64,000 bases of DNA, taken from positions 16,738 to 80,737 of the IMG/VR virus record IMGVR_UViG_3300021962_000068, one strand, 5' to 3'. Origin of the DNA: a virus. A program made the translations under genes and the position numbers. Positions 26,340 through 36,246 of the stretch are shown here, piece by piece (the stretch's first letter is position 1; each line of letters opens with the position of its first letter). Below the pieces are notes generated by a model that saw nothing but the letters and a program-made list of their open reading frames with translations, searched no databases and was not told the DNA's origin.

Positions 26340-29300
26340 CTAGTTCTCCTATCCAGTTCTTTAATAGCCTCTATTAAAAGTGGAATTAATTTCTCATAGT
26401 TTACAGCAAGCGTTCCGTCTTTACGAGTAATAACAGCTTCTGGTAGGACTTTTTCAACTTCTTGAGCTATTACACCTATATCGTGTTTTTTAATTAAATC
26501 TGGATGTTCTTTGTGTTGATTATTGTCTAAGTATTCTTGTTTCCAATCGTACTCATACCCACCAAGCTGTGTTAATTTTTCAAGGGGATTGATTAGTTTA
26601 GTAATATTTTCTTTTAAATTAATGTCACTAGTTTGGTATGCTATAACGTTTTGATAAGAAACAATATTTTGGTCTGCGGTAATAGTTCCGGTTATAGTCA
26701 TATTTCCAGCTATACTCATAGCTCCAATAAAATGTGAGTTGCCTTCTGCATATATCGCATATCCACCATATGTCTGGATATTTATGGCATGAACTGCTTT
26801 GCCATTACTTGACTCTGCTTTTAAACCTGTTCCACCAGAACCTGGTATAGTGAGAGGGGTTCCAGGCCCAGAGGCGATGGCGTGCACTCCTATACCTACG
26901 TTATATCCATTAGTATTAAGTGGATTTTGGCTTACTATACCACGTACTCCTTCTACTATAAGGACTGAGCTCACAGGATAAGTTTCTAAATTATTACCAA
27001 GATATCCTACTACACCTATTCCGCCAGGTGATGTACTATCGCCTCCTTGTCCCGCTACTCCAATATTTGCCAGTTTGTTAAAGTTTACATCGCACCCTAC
27101 CGCAAAGGCTTGATAGTTAATACCGGTTCCGCTACCATTAATTACCACATTTCCACGAGCAAAAAATCCGTCGGCAAATACGCTACCATTAGCTTTTGAT
27201 AAATAGTACCCTGCTGTGCCCCAAGTACCAGATTGAGTAATTACAGGCGGAGAACTGCCATTCCAGTTATCACTACGAATATCTTGAAATACACTAGCAG
27301 CAGTTGGTACTGACCACACTGTTGTTAATTGTGGAACTCCGTCTACCGGAACACTATTATTATTAACCCTACCATAACTGTACCATACTATAGTTCCAAC
27401 AGTAGGATTTATAGCAGTAGTTACGGCCGTCCAACCAGAAGGAATTGCAGTATTTGTAGTATTTGCCGGAGTTGATGGGGCTGCCGCAGTTTGGGACAGT
27501 AATATATAAATTATTTTAGTATTAATGCCAAGTAAACCGTTAGTACCATTAGTACCATCAGTACCATCAGTACCATTTAGTCCTGGTAGACCTTGTATAC
27601 CCTGTATACCTTGTTGTCCTTGTAAACCTTGTTTGCTTTTACTAATACTATAACCTATAGAGTAAACAACGCTATTATAAGTAGCTGTAACTGTAAAGCT
27701 CTCTGTATTACTCGTCCAGCTAGTACCACTAAGAGTTATAGCTCCTGCAGCACTAACAGTTAGTGTTAGCCCATTTTTAGTTGTTGTACCAGCATAGGTA
27801 ACTCCAGTAGTTAATAACACTCCGCCTTTATATAGCTTAATACTATTACCTGTGGGTAGTGTATAACCAGTACCGTCATTAGCAGCAGCTACGACGTCTG
27901 CATCATATACTAAATCAATTAAGATTGCATCAGTACCTGCCTTGCTTTTACTAATAGTATATTGAGCAGTATAAGTAATACTACTATAAGTAGCTGTAAC
28001 TGTAAAGCTCTCGGTATCACTCGTCCAGCTAGTACCACTAAGAGTTATAGCCCCGGTACCTGAATCAACAGTTAGTGTTAGTCCATTTTTAGTTGCTGTA
28101 CCAGCATAAGTAACTCCAGTAGTTAATAACACTCCGCCTCTATATAGCTTAATACTATTACCTGTAGGTAGTGCGTAACCAGTACCGTCATTAGCAGCAG
28201 CTATAACATCAGTTTCTGATACTAAATCTATTATTACAGCATCTTTACCGTCTCTAGTTTTAGTAAACAGCATTTTTCTGCTTAGCTGTACATTACCACT
28301 AGGAGTAGTAATGGTAGCAGTAAAAGTAAATTCAGCACTATTTGCACTAAAACTGGTACCACTAATAGTTATAATTCCAGCATTAGTAATACTAGCAGTT
28401 AAACCACTTAAACTAGTTGGAGTAACACTAAAACTAACCTCGGGTTCTGGCGAGCTATCAAGGGGCCAAGCAGTTGTCCCGTATACGTCGGTTCCACGAA
28501 CAACAGCCATACTTCCGCTTACTGGCAGTTGGCCCCCATAAATAGTACCACTACTATTAGCAGTTAGGGTTCTTGATTCATTTGTAATACCCGCTTGGTA
28601 ACTGTCATCACCTTCGGCTATTGAGTAAAGTGTTAGCTGATCAAATGCTGTTACACCACCAGTTCCGGTCGCAACAACCTTTACAAGTTTAGAAGCAACT
28701 GGCGCAAAACTATTTAAAATTAAAGTGTCTATAGTTACGTCTGTTTGCAGTACGTCATCAACATACCAAGCAAAAACGGCATTAGGAATATTAATTTCTG
28801 TAGCTGTAAGTGTTGTTGTGCTAGGATATGGTGTTCCAGTATTTTTTGGTTGCACAAATACTTGAGGTTCTGCTGCAAGTCTTACTATAGGTGCACTAGC
28901 ACCATCAATAGATTTATTAAGTGTAATAGTTTTGCGTACTTCTACAGTACCAACAGTAAAGCTATAAGTAACTTCAGCAAAAGCTTCTGTAATACTATTA
29001 ATAGTAATAACACCAGTAGTAGAATTAATACTACTGGTCATTCCCGTCTCACTGCCAGTGACTTTATCATAAACCACCGCTGGAGTACTTGTACTGCTTA
29101 ATTGTTGAATACCTTGAAATACACCAGTAGTTATAGTTATAGGAAACTGTCCAGCTATGGGCGTACCTGTACTATCACAACTAATAGTTTGATTTTCATT
29201 ACTTAAACCAACAGCAATAGTATCACTGCCTTCTGCGATATGATACACGCTAAAAACATCAAACGCTTGCGTTCCGCCTGTACCACTTACATCAACTTGA

Positions 29301-30844
29301 ACCTTTTTTGCACCAACATCGTCAAAGAAAGGTATTGCATAAGTGGAACTATTAGTTCCTACGGCAACACCATCTACTGTCCATGAATATTCGGGATTAG
29401 TAATATTACTTACTGTTGCAGTTAGTGTTATGTCACCACTATTGGGTGGAATAGTACCACCATTATTTTTTAGTGTAACAAAAGCTAGTCGTGGAGCAGT
29501 AATACTCACCGCTGGAGCACTGGCGCCAACGACACCTTCTTTTGACTTTGCAAAACTTTGTACTACTCTTTGACTTCCTTCTACTCCACTTGTAGTTCTA
29601 TAAAGAATAACATATTCAATATATGCACTATCAGCAGTCATAGTCGCATGAGTATCAAAATTTATAAAATCAGATCCAATAGTAGGGGTCGGGTCCGGAA
29701 TAATATTAATAGGATTAATTTCAAATATGTTCCAGCTACCAAAAGTTTCGTAAGGAGAGGTTGAGTCTACTGGTAAATAGGTATTACCTTGTTTTACTTT
29801 AATTGTAGTGCCGCTTCCCGCATAGTTATCCTCGACTGTAGCTCCATTATTAGCAGCAGGAATTACATGAGCACTATTACTTAGTTCAACAGTAATCTGC
29901 TCAGTACCATCATTAATTCTATAAATAGTAAAACTATCACTAACTGTGCCAATAGTTGCTGTTACTACTACTGCACCAACTGTAACGCCAAGAGCACTAA
30001 ATTGAGCACCTGTAATAGTAATCTGATTACCAGCTTGAGTAAAACTTACACTACCTAAACTAACACCTGCTCTAGTATACGCTTCAGCAGTAAATACAGG
30101 TGTGCCTGTAATATTTTTTAGTGCAGCTGTAAGTACTGTTTGAGAGGTTTCAGGAGTTGTGGCAAATTCATCTTTAAATACAAAATCTATATTAGTTGCA
30201 CTAAGTTGAATTAGTGGAGCACTTGCTCCTGCAACTCCACGATAAACATTCCAAACCTGCTCAACCTCAATACCATCATAAACAGCTAAAAATGTTACGC
30301 TGCCACTGTTTTGGGTCATGCCGGTGCAACTATAAACACCTGTTGTCTCATCTATAGTTGCACCACTTAAGTGATAAACTGAGCCAGTTTTTATACTGTA
30401 AACAGGACCATTGCCGGTTACATCCTGACTCAAACTATAAACTTTAAAAGTACCTGTAGCAAGCGAAAAATCACCACCCGTACCATCTGGTTGGGTAGCT
30501 ATGCCCGTAGGGTCATTTGTTAAGTAACCATATACTCTAACATTTTCATCATAAACTAGTGCTGTTAATTCTTGGGAAACAGTAAAATTACTTGGCTCAA
30601 TAGCGCTAATAAATGCATACTTTACATAGTACCTAGTATTTGGCTCTAAGTTTGATATAGTAATAGAAAGTCCCATACCATCAAATACTGGATTTAATTG
30701 TGTATGATTGAATCCATTGGTAGTAGAAATCCACACCTTAACACCGACGAGATCATCACGAATATCGTCGGTTCTAATAAGGTCGTATGGAGTATCTAAA
30801 ATTAGGTGTAGTGCTTTTATACCGGGATATAAGTTTGCTGCCAT
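26336..30844 (-). CDS. Large tail fibre with collagen-like segment and S74 intramolecular chaperone
   Basis: This 1502-residue fibre begins with a fibronectin-like domain, followed by many Ig-like modules of ~100 residues (GASAPIVRLAAEP-type starts). Two of these are nearly identical neighbours. A collagen-like stretch of Gly-X-Y triplets follows (GLQGQQGIQGIQGLPG, then GTDGTDGTNGTNG). The C-terminal ~100 residues are a peptidase S74 chaperone domain: SDINLKENI with the self-cleaving Ser/Lys pair, GVIAQEVEKVLPEAV, NYEKLIPLLIEAIKEL. S74 domains trimerise the fibre and are then cut off. It is a major adsorption protein. Confidence 0.9.
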   Translation of the reverse strand: MAANLYPGIKALHLILDTPYDLIRTDDIRDDLVGVKVWISTTNGFNHTQLNPVFDGMGLSITISNLEPNTRYYVKYAFISAIEPSNFTVSQELTALVYDENVRVYGYLTNDPTGIATQPDGTGGDFSLATGTFKVYSLSQDVTGNGPVYSIKTGSVYHLSGATIDETTGVYSCTGMTQNSGSVTFLAVYDGIEVEQVWNVYRGVAGASAPLIQLSATNIDFVFKDEFATTPETSQTVLTAALKNITGTPVFTAEAYTRAGVSLGSVSFTQAGNQITITGAQFSALGVTVGAVVVTATIGTVSDSFTIYRINDGTEQITVELSNSAHVIPAANNGATVEDNYAGSGTTIKVKQGNTYLPVDSTSPYETFGSWNIFEINPINIIPDPTPTIGSDFINFDTHATMTADSAYIEYVILYRTTSGVEGSQRVVQSFAKSKEGVVGASAPAVSITAPRLAFVTLKNNGGTIPPNSGDITLTATVSNITNPEYSWTVDGVAVGTNSSTYAIPFFDDVGAKKVQVDVSGTGGTQAFDVFSVYHIAEGSDTIAVGLSNENQTISCDSTGTPIAGQFPITITTGVFQGIQQLSSTSTPAVVYDKVTGSETGMTSSINSTTGVITINSITEAFAEVTYSFTVGTVEVRKTITLNKSIDGASAPIVRLAAEPQVFVQPKNTGTPYPSTTTLTATEINIPNAVFAWYVDDVLQTDVTIDTLILNSFAPVASKLVKVVATGTGGVTAFDQLTLYSIAEGDDSYQAGITNESRTLTANSSGTIYGGQLPVSGSMAVVRGTDVYGTTAWPLDSSPEPEVSFSVTPTSLSGLTASITNAGIITISGTSFSANSAEFTFTATITTPSGNVQLSRKMLFTKTRDGKDAVIIDLVSETDVIAAANDGTGYALPTGNSIKLYRGGVLLTTGVTYAGTATKNGLTLTVDSGTGAITLSGTSWTSDTESFTVTATYSSITYTAQYTISKSKAGTDAILIDLVYDADVVAAANDGTGYTLPTGNSIKLYKGGVLLTTGVTYAGTTTKNGLTLTVSAAGAITLSGTSWTSNTESFTVTATYNSVVYSIGYSISKSKQGLQGQQGIQGIQGLPGLNGTDGTDGTNGTNGLLGINTKIIYILLSQTAAAPSTPANTTNTAIPSGWTAVTTAINPTVGTIVWYSYGRVNNNSVPVDGVPQLTTVWSVPTAASVFQDIRSDNWNGSSPPVITQSGTWGTAGYYLSKANGSVFADGFFARGNVVINGSGTGINYQAFAVGCDVNFNKLANIGVAGQGGDSTSPGGIGVVGYLGNNLETYPVSSVLIVEGVRGIVSQNPLNTNGYNVGIGVHAIASGPGTPLTIPGSGGTGLKAESSNGKAVHAINIQTYGGYAIYAEGNSHFIGAMSIAGNMTITGTITADQNIVSYQNVIAYQTSDINLKENITKLINPLEKLTQLGGYEYDWKQEYLDNNQHKEHPDLIKKHDIGVIAQEVEKVLPEAVITRKDGTLAVNYEKLIPLLIEAIKELDRRTR
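27644..28250 (-). repeat. Recent ~300-bp tandem duplication inside fibre gene
   Basis: Two adjacent units, about 27943-28250 and 27644-27942, encode nearly identical modules (AAANDGTGYxLPTGNSIKLY, then GGVLLTTGVTYAG, then AITLSGTSWTS). The DNA is also nearly identical, with only scattered substitutions, which indicates a recent tandem duplication that lengthened the fibre. Confidence 0.85.
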
Positions 30845-30853
30845 ATTATTCCT

Positions 30854-33800
30854 TTATTGAATTGTCTTAATAACAATTGTACCTAGAGCACTTTCTGCGC
30901 TATATTCATTATTTCTATTTACCCTTCTGCAAGCTACTCTATAAGTTACACCTTGTGCAGAAATTCTTGGATTAGCTTGCTTTAATAGATCAAACCTTGC
31001 TTGAGTTTGGGTTCGTTGAACATCTATTTTATTTGTTACATTAGGCGTTATATCCCAAAAATCTTCTGTTCCAGTATCGCGATACAGTCTATACTCATAA
31101 CATAAAAAGTCATTGGGTTCGTTACCATAAGTAGACAAATCTGCTACTATATAAGTATTTTCTAAATCTAGTGTAATAGATTCAACAATTGATGGTTCTA
31201 TTCCACCTGCTCCAGCTGTAAAAGTATACTCTGAACTCCAGGGACCAAAACTAGTATTATTAGAATTAGTATATCTTGCTCGTACTTTATAAATCTCGTA
31301 GGTTTTAAGACCTGTAAAAGTATATGTACCTAAATTTTTATTTATAATATAAGTATTTGCCGAAGCAACACTAGTAAATAGTTCACTGCCAAGCGCTATT
31401 TCAAATTGTACAAGTTCAGCGTTTTTACTTAATCCAGTAGGGTTAGTAAAACTTAAAGTAGCAGCTGTTTGATAGATGCCTGTAGAAATTTCTTGACTAG
31501 TTCCTCGTTCACTAATTATATTTACTATATTTGGTGCACTATTTATAGTACTATTGATAATTGTATTACTAATGGTAGTTATATCAGCATCATAAACTAG
31601 TTCACCTTCTAAATTAGCAGTATATATTTCCGGACTATAGTCTACCAATGTTAGTTTTGCACTGTTATTTGTACTAGGTTCTACTTTTAGTACTATTAAT
31701 TCATGACTTTCACTTCCTAGTTCACCAACTAGTACAAGATTATCTGTTTCAACTTCAATTGGTAGTGCTGAGGTTAAGGTAATTTCGTCATAGTAACCAC
31801 TTTGATTCACAGTAGTAATAGTTTTACTTACACTACCATCATTAGTACTAGAAATACTATTTGTACGAATTAGAATACTATATGTTCGACCAGTTTCTAA
31901 ATAAACTTCATTATTTAAAGTAATAGCTGTGCCTGTATTATCAATTGATTTAATTCTTCCGCTTCCAACGCCCCATAAAGGAACATCGTGTGTTACGCGA
32001 ACTAGATCACCGCGACTACATACCAAATACTCAAAGTCAGTATTAAAAGTATATTGTTCTGGCCTTAGTTTTATTTGAGCAAGATGCCATCTAGCTAAAT
32101 GAATTGCTTGTGCTTCGTTTGTAACTCCAGGTAGTTGCAGTTCTTCGTATATTTCAGCATTACTACTATTATAACCATAATTATACACATGAATTTCTTT
32201 AGTTTGATAAGCATTATTTTCATCAGGAAAAGTAACTCTAAAAGCATGAGGCAGTATGGGTAATATTTTTGTAGATTCAAATCCCCAGCTGTTATGTGGA
32301 GTAAAATGTTGTACAACGTACTCACGAGGCTTATCAACTACTACGCTCCACTTACCATCTACTAGTGCAGGGCTGGCTTTACCTGCCGCACATATACTGC
32401 GTAGTGTATCCATTATACTTTGAGTAGAAGTTAGTACACTATTATAAGTTAATCTAGGCTTTAATACTGTGCTAGTACCGGGAACATAAGTTACGGTATC
32501 GCAGTATTCATGCCAATTTTGTAGTGCTATTAAATCTATTTTTGAAGGAACATCTGCTTCAGAAATATTATATGCATTAGCAGGATGTGTTAAAATATAT
32601 CTAAATAAACTAGCAGGATTATTAGTAGCTCTAACTGTCCATTCGCTTGAAGCTCTATCCCAATCTAAACAAACTGTTTGAACTAGTGCATTAATACCCT
32701 CTACTTGTCCATTGACTTTATTAGAGCTTTGTACATTAACTACAGTTCTGGCTAGTTTTCCACGTGGTAATTGTCTGAGCGGGGGCTTACTAGTATCATA
32801 CGCAACCATACTATATAAATTAACTTTATGATACTTACGAAACTGTGGTCTATCTTCTGCATCTAGAATTTCTTCTCTGTCATTATTAACCCGTCGTACA
32901 CGAACTGCATACTGTCTGGGCGGTAGGTCTTTTATTGAATACACATAATTAAATGCATCTTTCCATTTAGGAAAGTATCCACCAGTACCAACTGTAATAA
33001 TGTTATTTAATCCTGCATATTGATTACTAGTAGTTCCTTTAACTAGAGTTATCTTACAGGCTATTCCTTTTTCATATCTAACATTATTACCAACTAGCTG
33101 CAATGAATGAGTGCCTGTTTGTAAGTATAAGCTAACTGATACAGTACTACGTCCACCATTTTTTGGTAAACTAAGGGCTCTTCTGCCGTCAATAAATATA
33201 CTGCCATAGTCGTCACAAGCACCTTCTATGTTATATAAAGCACTTTCTGTAACTGTAAAATAAACTGTTTCGGATTCAAAAATATCTCCACCACCAGATG
33301 CCCAGATTCCGCTGGTTTTTAGTAATTCAGACCAATTATCACTTACTGGACCGGTTAAGGTAGTATTAGGTATACTATTTGTAGCAGTATCAAAAACTGG
33401 TACTATTTTTGCTTCAGTTATAGTAGGTTCTTGAGCATTGTATATTTTTCCGCCAGTAATTTCAATTTTAGTGGACGCAGCATACTTAGTAGTAGGTATA
33501 CTTTCTGAATCATAAATTGTTGTAGTATTATCAGTATAAGTTAATACTAGTCCAGTTGAGGACCAGTTATTTAAATAGCTTTGTTCGCTTGAAAGTACGT
33601 ATCCACCAGTACTTAAACAAATTCTATAAATAGGTATAAAACCAACTGGAACAATGGGCAATCTAGCCCAAGTTCTTTCATTGCCTAATAATTCTTGATA
33701 GCTTGTACCCGCATAATAATTATTTATAAATTCTTGAGAAGGGTCAGCGGTTAAACTATGTGTTACAGCGCCTTGAAATACTTCAATACCTCCGCCTTGC

Positions 33801-35350
33801 TTAACGCATATATCATAAAATCTATAACTTGTATGTGGTACACTTATGGTAGTATCTCCACTAGCTTCTTCTGTATACCACGCCGGCGGTGCTGTTAAAA
33901 CTTTGCTAAAACTTATAATGCTGTTATCACCATTACCAGAAGAAAATACTGCGCTATTATCCCAAATCCACTCACCTTGTTGATTTTTTTCAGATGTAGT
34001 TTGTATTTCTATAACTGCAGTGGTTTCGTTTACTTTACCGGCGTCTCTTCCAGCAACAACTAACTCTCTCATGCCCTCTGGAAAATTAAAAACAATATCA
34101 ATTCTATCAATACTGTTTTGAGTAAATGTTACTTCTCTCCAAGGATTACCGTCTGTACTATTATTAACTAGTAATTTAAGTTCTGGAGCCGTTTGCTCTA
34201 CATCTGAGGGATATCTTTCATTAAATTTTTTAACTTCAACTGAATCTTCTTCTTCACTACCACATAAAGTTATAGGTAGTGGTACACTATCGGGTAAATC
34301 TTCAAAATATGCTTTATTTAATTCAACAGTACCTGCACAAATATCATCAATTTCTAGTGGGCCGAATCCCCAAATAATTAAAAGATTAATTATATTAGAA
34401 TTTGTTAGTGTTTCGGTATATGGTACAGCACCAAGAATACCCGTATATCTTATTTTTCCTAAAACTACAGGAATGGCTCCAAATTTATTCATTTGGTTAC
34501 CGGCACCATTGAATAAATTTAAACTTTCTGGTGAGCCGGGATCCGGCTGTTGTTGTGGTGGGCGAATTGGAGCAATAGCATCAACTAGTGCCATACCCAC
34601 TAGTGTTACTCCTAATTTTGCAACAGTAAATCCTATACCTGTGCCTACTCCGGGTATCATTCCTGCAAGTTGTGGGGCTGCAGCAACTACTGCAAGCATT
34701 AGTATCATTCTAAGAGGATTATCTCCTGTTGGTACTACCTTATATCCTATTTTTTGTCCTGCTTCTAGTACAGTTGTAGACCACTTATCCTGTGGAATAC
34801 CAATACCATCAACTACTATTACAAGTTTAGTAGCCAATTTTTTGCTAATTTTATATTTTGTGTGTACAAAATCAACAAAATTTTGTACTGTAGTGCCCGC
34901 AACAGTCCACTCATGAATAATACCAGTTTTTAATGGGTGGGGTGCACCTACTACTTCTACGGTTTGACTAGTATGTTTAAAAAATCCAACGAATCGTTTT
35001 TTCCACTGTGAGCTTTGTAATGAGTCAATTACACTATCTTTACCTTCACGGCTATGTAAAAATTTATTATTACCAATATAAATGCCAACGTGTTGCGGTT
35101 CACCATAGATATTAAATAAGCATAGATCGCCAACTACAGGACTAGTAGTTTCTAACCAATTATTTTTATAACTATTAATTAAACCATGAACTACTGGATC
35201 TCTACTACCTGCGTATAGTTCGGCATAGCTTGGTAATTCAATGCCTAGTTCCTGTGCATAGTATAGACGAGCCAATCCCCAGCAGTCTATTCCCGTGCTG
35301 TCTCTACCGTTTTCTAGATAAGGTAATCCAATATATTTATCGTATGTCAT
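30854..35350 (-). CDS. Fused tail-tip protein: NlpC/P60 peptidase, gpI-like and gpJ-like host specificity
   Basis: This 1498-residue protein combines functions that lambda spreads over gpK, gpI and gpJ. Residues 1-110 are an NlpC/P60 cysteine peptidase (C23 in GIDCWGL, H87 in PQHVGIYIG, H99 in FLHS) that probably cuts cell-wall peptide during entry. About 125-200 is a beta-grasp gpI-like domain (KTGIIHEWTVAG, KLVIVVDGIGIPQDKW), followed by hydrophobic glycine-rich segments (~215-265). The remainder matches the gpJ-type central hub, from FNGAGNQMNKFGAIPVVLGK through IWGFGPLEIDDI to C-terminal fibronectin-like domains. It lies between the minor tail proteins and fibres, as in lambda. Confidence 0.9.
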   Translation of the reverse strand: MTYDKYIGLPYLENGRDSTGIDCWGLARLYYAQELGIELPSYAELYAGSRDPVVHGLINSYKNNWLETTSPVVGDLCLFNIYGEPQHVGIYIGNNKFLHSREGKDSVIDSLQSSQWKKRFVGFFKHTSQTVEVVGAPHPLKTGIIHEWTVAGTTVQNFVDFVHTKYKISKKLATKLVIVVDGIGIPQDKWSTTVLEAGQKIGYKVVPTGDNPLRMILMLAVVAAAPQLAGMIPGVGTGIGFTVAKLGVTLVGMALVDAIAPIRPPQQQPDPGSPESLNLFNGAGNQMNKFGAIPVVLGKIRYTGILGAVPYTETLTNSNIINLLIIWGFGPLEIDDICAGTVELNKAYFEDLPDSVPLPITLCGSEEEDSVEVKKFNERYPSDVEQTAPELKLLVNNSTDGNPWREVTFTQNSIDRIDIVFNFPEGMRELVVAGRDAGKVNETTAVIEIQTTSEKNQQGEWIWDNSAVFSSGNGDNSIISFSKVLTAPPAWYTEEASGDTTISVPHTSYRFYDICVKQGGGIEVFQGAVTHSLTADPSQEFINNYYAGTSYQELLGNERTWARLPIVPVGFIPIYRICLSTGGYVLSSEQSYLNNWSSTGLVLTYTDNTTTIYDSESIPTTKYAASTKIEITGGKIYNAQEPTITEAKIVPVFDTATNSIPNTTLTGPVSDNWSELLKTSGIWASGGGDIFESETVYFTVTESALYNIEGACDDYGSIFIDGRRALSLPKNGGRSTVSVSLYLQTGTHSLQLVGNNVRYEKGIACKITLVKGTTSNQYAGLNNIITVGTGGYFPKWKDAFNYVYSIKDLPPRQYAVRVRRVNNDREEILDAEDRPQFRKYHKVNLYSMVAYDTSKPPLRQLPRGKLARTVVNVQSSNKVNGQVEGINALVQTVCLDWDRASSEWTVRATNNPASLFRYILTHPANAYNISEADVPSKIDLIALQNWHEYCDTVTYVPGTSTVLKPRLTYNSVLTSTQSIMDTLRSICAAGKASPALVDGKWSVVVDKPREYVVQHFTPHNSWGFESTKILPILPHAFRVTFPDENNAYQTKEIHVYNYGYNSSNAEIYEELQLPGVTNEAQAIHLARWHLAQIKLRPEQYTFNTDFEYLVCSRGDLVRVTHDVPLWGVGSGRIKSIDNTGTAITLNNEVYLETGRTYSILIRTNSISSTNDGSVSKTITTVNQSGYYDEITLTSALPIEVETDNLVLVGELGSESHELIVLKVEPSTNNSAKLTLVDYSPEIYTANLEGELVYDADITTISNTIINSTINSAPNIVNIISERGTSQEISTGIYQTAATLSFTNPTGLSKNAELVQFEIALGSELFTSVASANTYIINKNLGTYTFTGLKTYEIYKVRARYTNSNNTSFGPWSSEYTFTAGAGGIEPSIVESITLDLENTYIVADLSTYGNEPNDFLCYEYRLYRDTGTEDFWDITPNVTNKIDVQRTQTQARFDLLKQANPRISAQGVTYRVACRRVNRNNEYSAESALGTIVIKTIQ

Positions 35351-35874
35351 TAGAATAGTCCTGGAAAATATTTTGGGGTAAAATTATAACTAGGAAAAGG
35401 TTCGCGATTATAGTTAATTAGACTTAATGAAAGAGTAATTGAATTAATATTATATGTAGCACTTACAATATAAAATCCAGTAAATTCTGCTTCTACATAA
35501 TCTGGACTACCACTTAGAACTAATTCAATATTTATAGGGGTAGCAGTAGTTAAACTTGAACGAATTAATTCAATAGCTTCTCGAGTTACATAATTTAATA
35601 CAATACTACAGTCTCCGACACCAGAATCATCTTCATTCGGAAGAGTAATTTCTAGAGGTAAGTATACATAGTCATTTCCACGACTAGTTACCCCATATAT
35701 AACTTCTTGATCTGTTGTCGACGCCAAACGGCCCGTAAAACCATTGGCTAGTCTTACGGGCTGTGCAGGCTGTGTAGGATCTGTAATAGTAAGTAAAGTT
35801 ATTAGCTGCTCATCAGTTTCCTGAGAAAACATTGCTCTAATAGCATTTGGACTTAGTGTAGTTAATCGACTCAT
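35350..35874 (-). CDS. Minor tail protein, DUF1833-like (gpL position)
   Basis: This 174-residue beta-rich protein ends with the motif FTGFYIVSATYNINSITLSLS and then REPFPSYNFTPKYFPGLF. The closing EPFP...PGLF pattern is characteristic of the DUF1833 phage tail family. It sits where lambda encodes minor tail protein L, between the M-like gene and the NlpC-containing tip protein, and overlaps both neighbours by 1-4 bases. It is expected to connect the distal tail tube to the hub. Confidence 0.75.
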   Translation of the reverse strand: MSRLTTLSPNAIRAMFSQETDEQLITLLTITDPTQPAQPVRLANGFTGRLASTTDQEVIYGVTSRGNDYVYLPLEITLPNEDDSGVGDCSIVLNYVTREAIELIRSSLTTATPINIELVLSGSPDYVEAEFTGFYIVSATYNINSITLSLSLINYNREPFPSYNFTPKYFPGLF

Positions 35875-36245
35875 GGTAATATTTCAAATTGTGTACTTAC
35901 TGTCCAATATCCTGGAGCTAAGTAGGTTAAGTCATAGTGCTTATCACCTTGCGGAATTACTCGTACTTCTATATAAGCGGCATTAGGATCTGTTGGATAC
36001 CTAGGATTCCTAAAATTAAATCTTAGTACACCTTTTAAAGTGTTTTCTACAAAATCTTCAAAAATGGCTACTTCACTAGTAGTCATAATAAATGAAAGAT
36101 TTAAGTTGCGTGCAGTCTTACTTCTAAAACGTTGTTTGGCGGGGCCACTGTCTGTTTGACTGCGTATAACATTTACGCCACCAGATTCTGTATAACCTTT
36201 TTGGGGTGTTTGAGGAAGTGTAAGGGGCCAAGTAGGAATAGGCAT
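35871..36245 (-). CDS. Minor tail protein (gpM position)
   Basis: This 124-residue protein has a proline-rich start (PIPTWPLTLPQTPQKGY), a central RFRSKTARNLNLSFIMT segment and a beta-rich C terminus ending YWTVSTQFEILP. This is the pattern of small distal-tail proteins encoded right after tape measure genes. By synteny it corresponds to lambda gpM or a distal tail adaptor. It starts one base after the tape measure stop and overlaps the next gene by four bases. Confidence 0.7.
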   Translation of the reverse strand: MPIPTWPLTLPQTPQKGYTESGGVNVIRSQTDSGPAKQRFRSKTARNLNLSFIMTTSEVAIFEDFVENTLKGVLRFNFRNPRYPTDPNAAYIEVRVIPQGDKHYDLTYLAPGYWTVSTQFEILP

Positions 36246-36246
36246 A

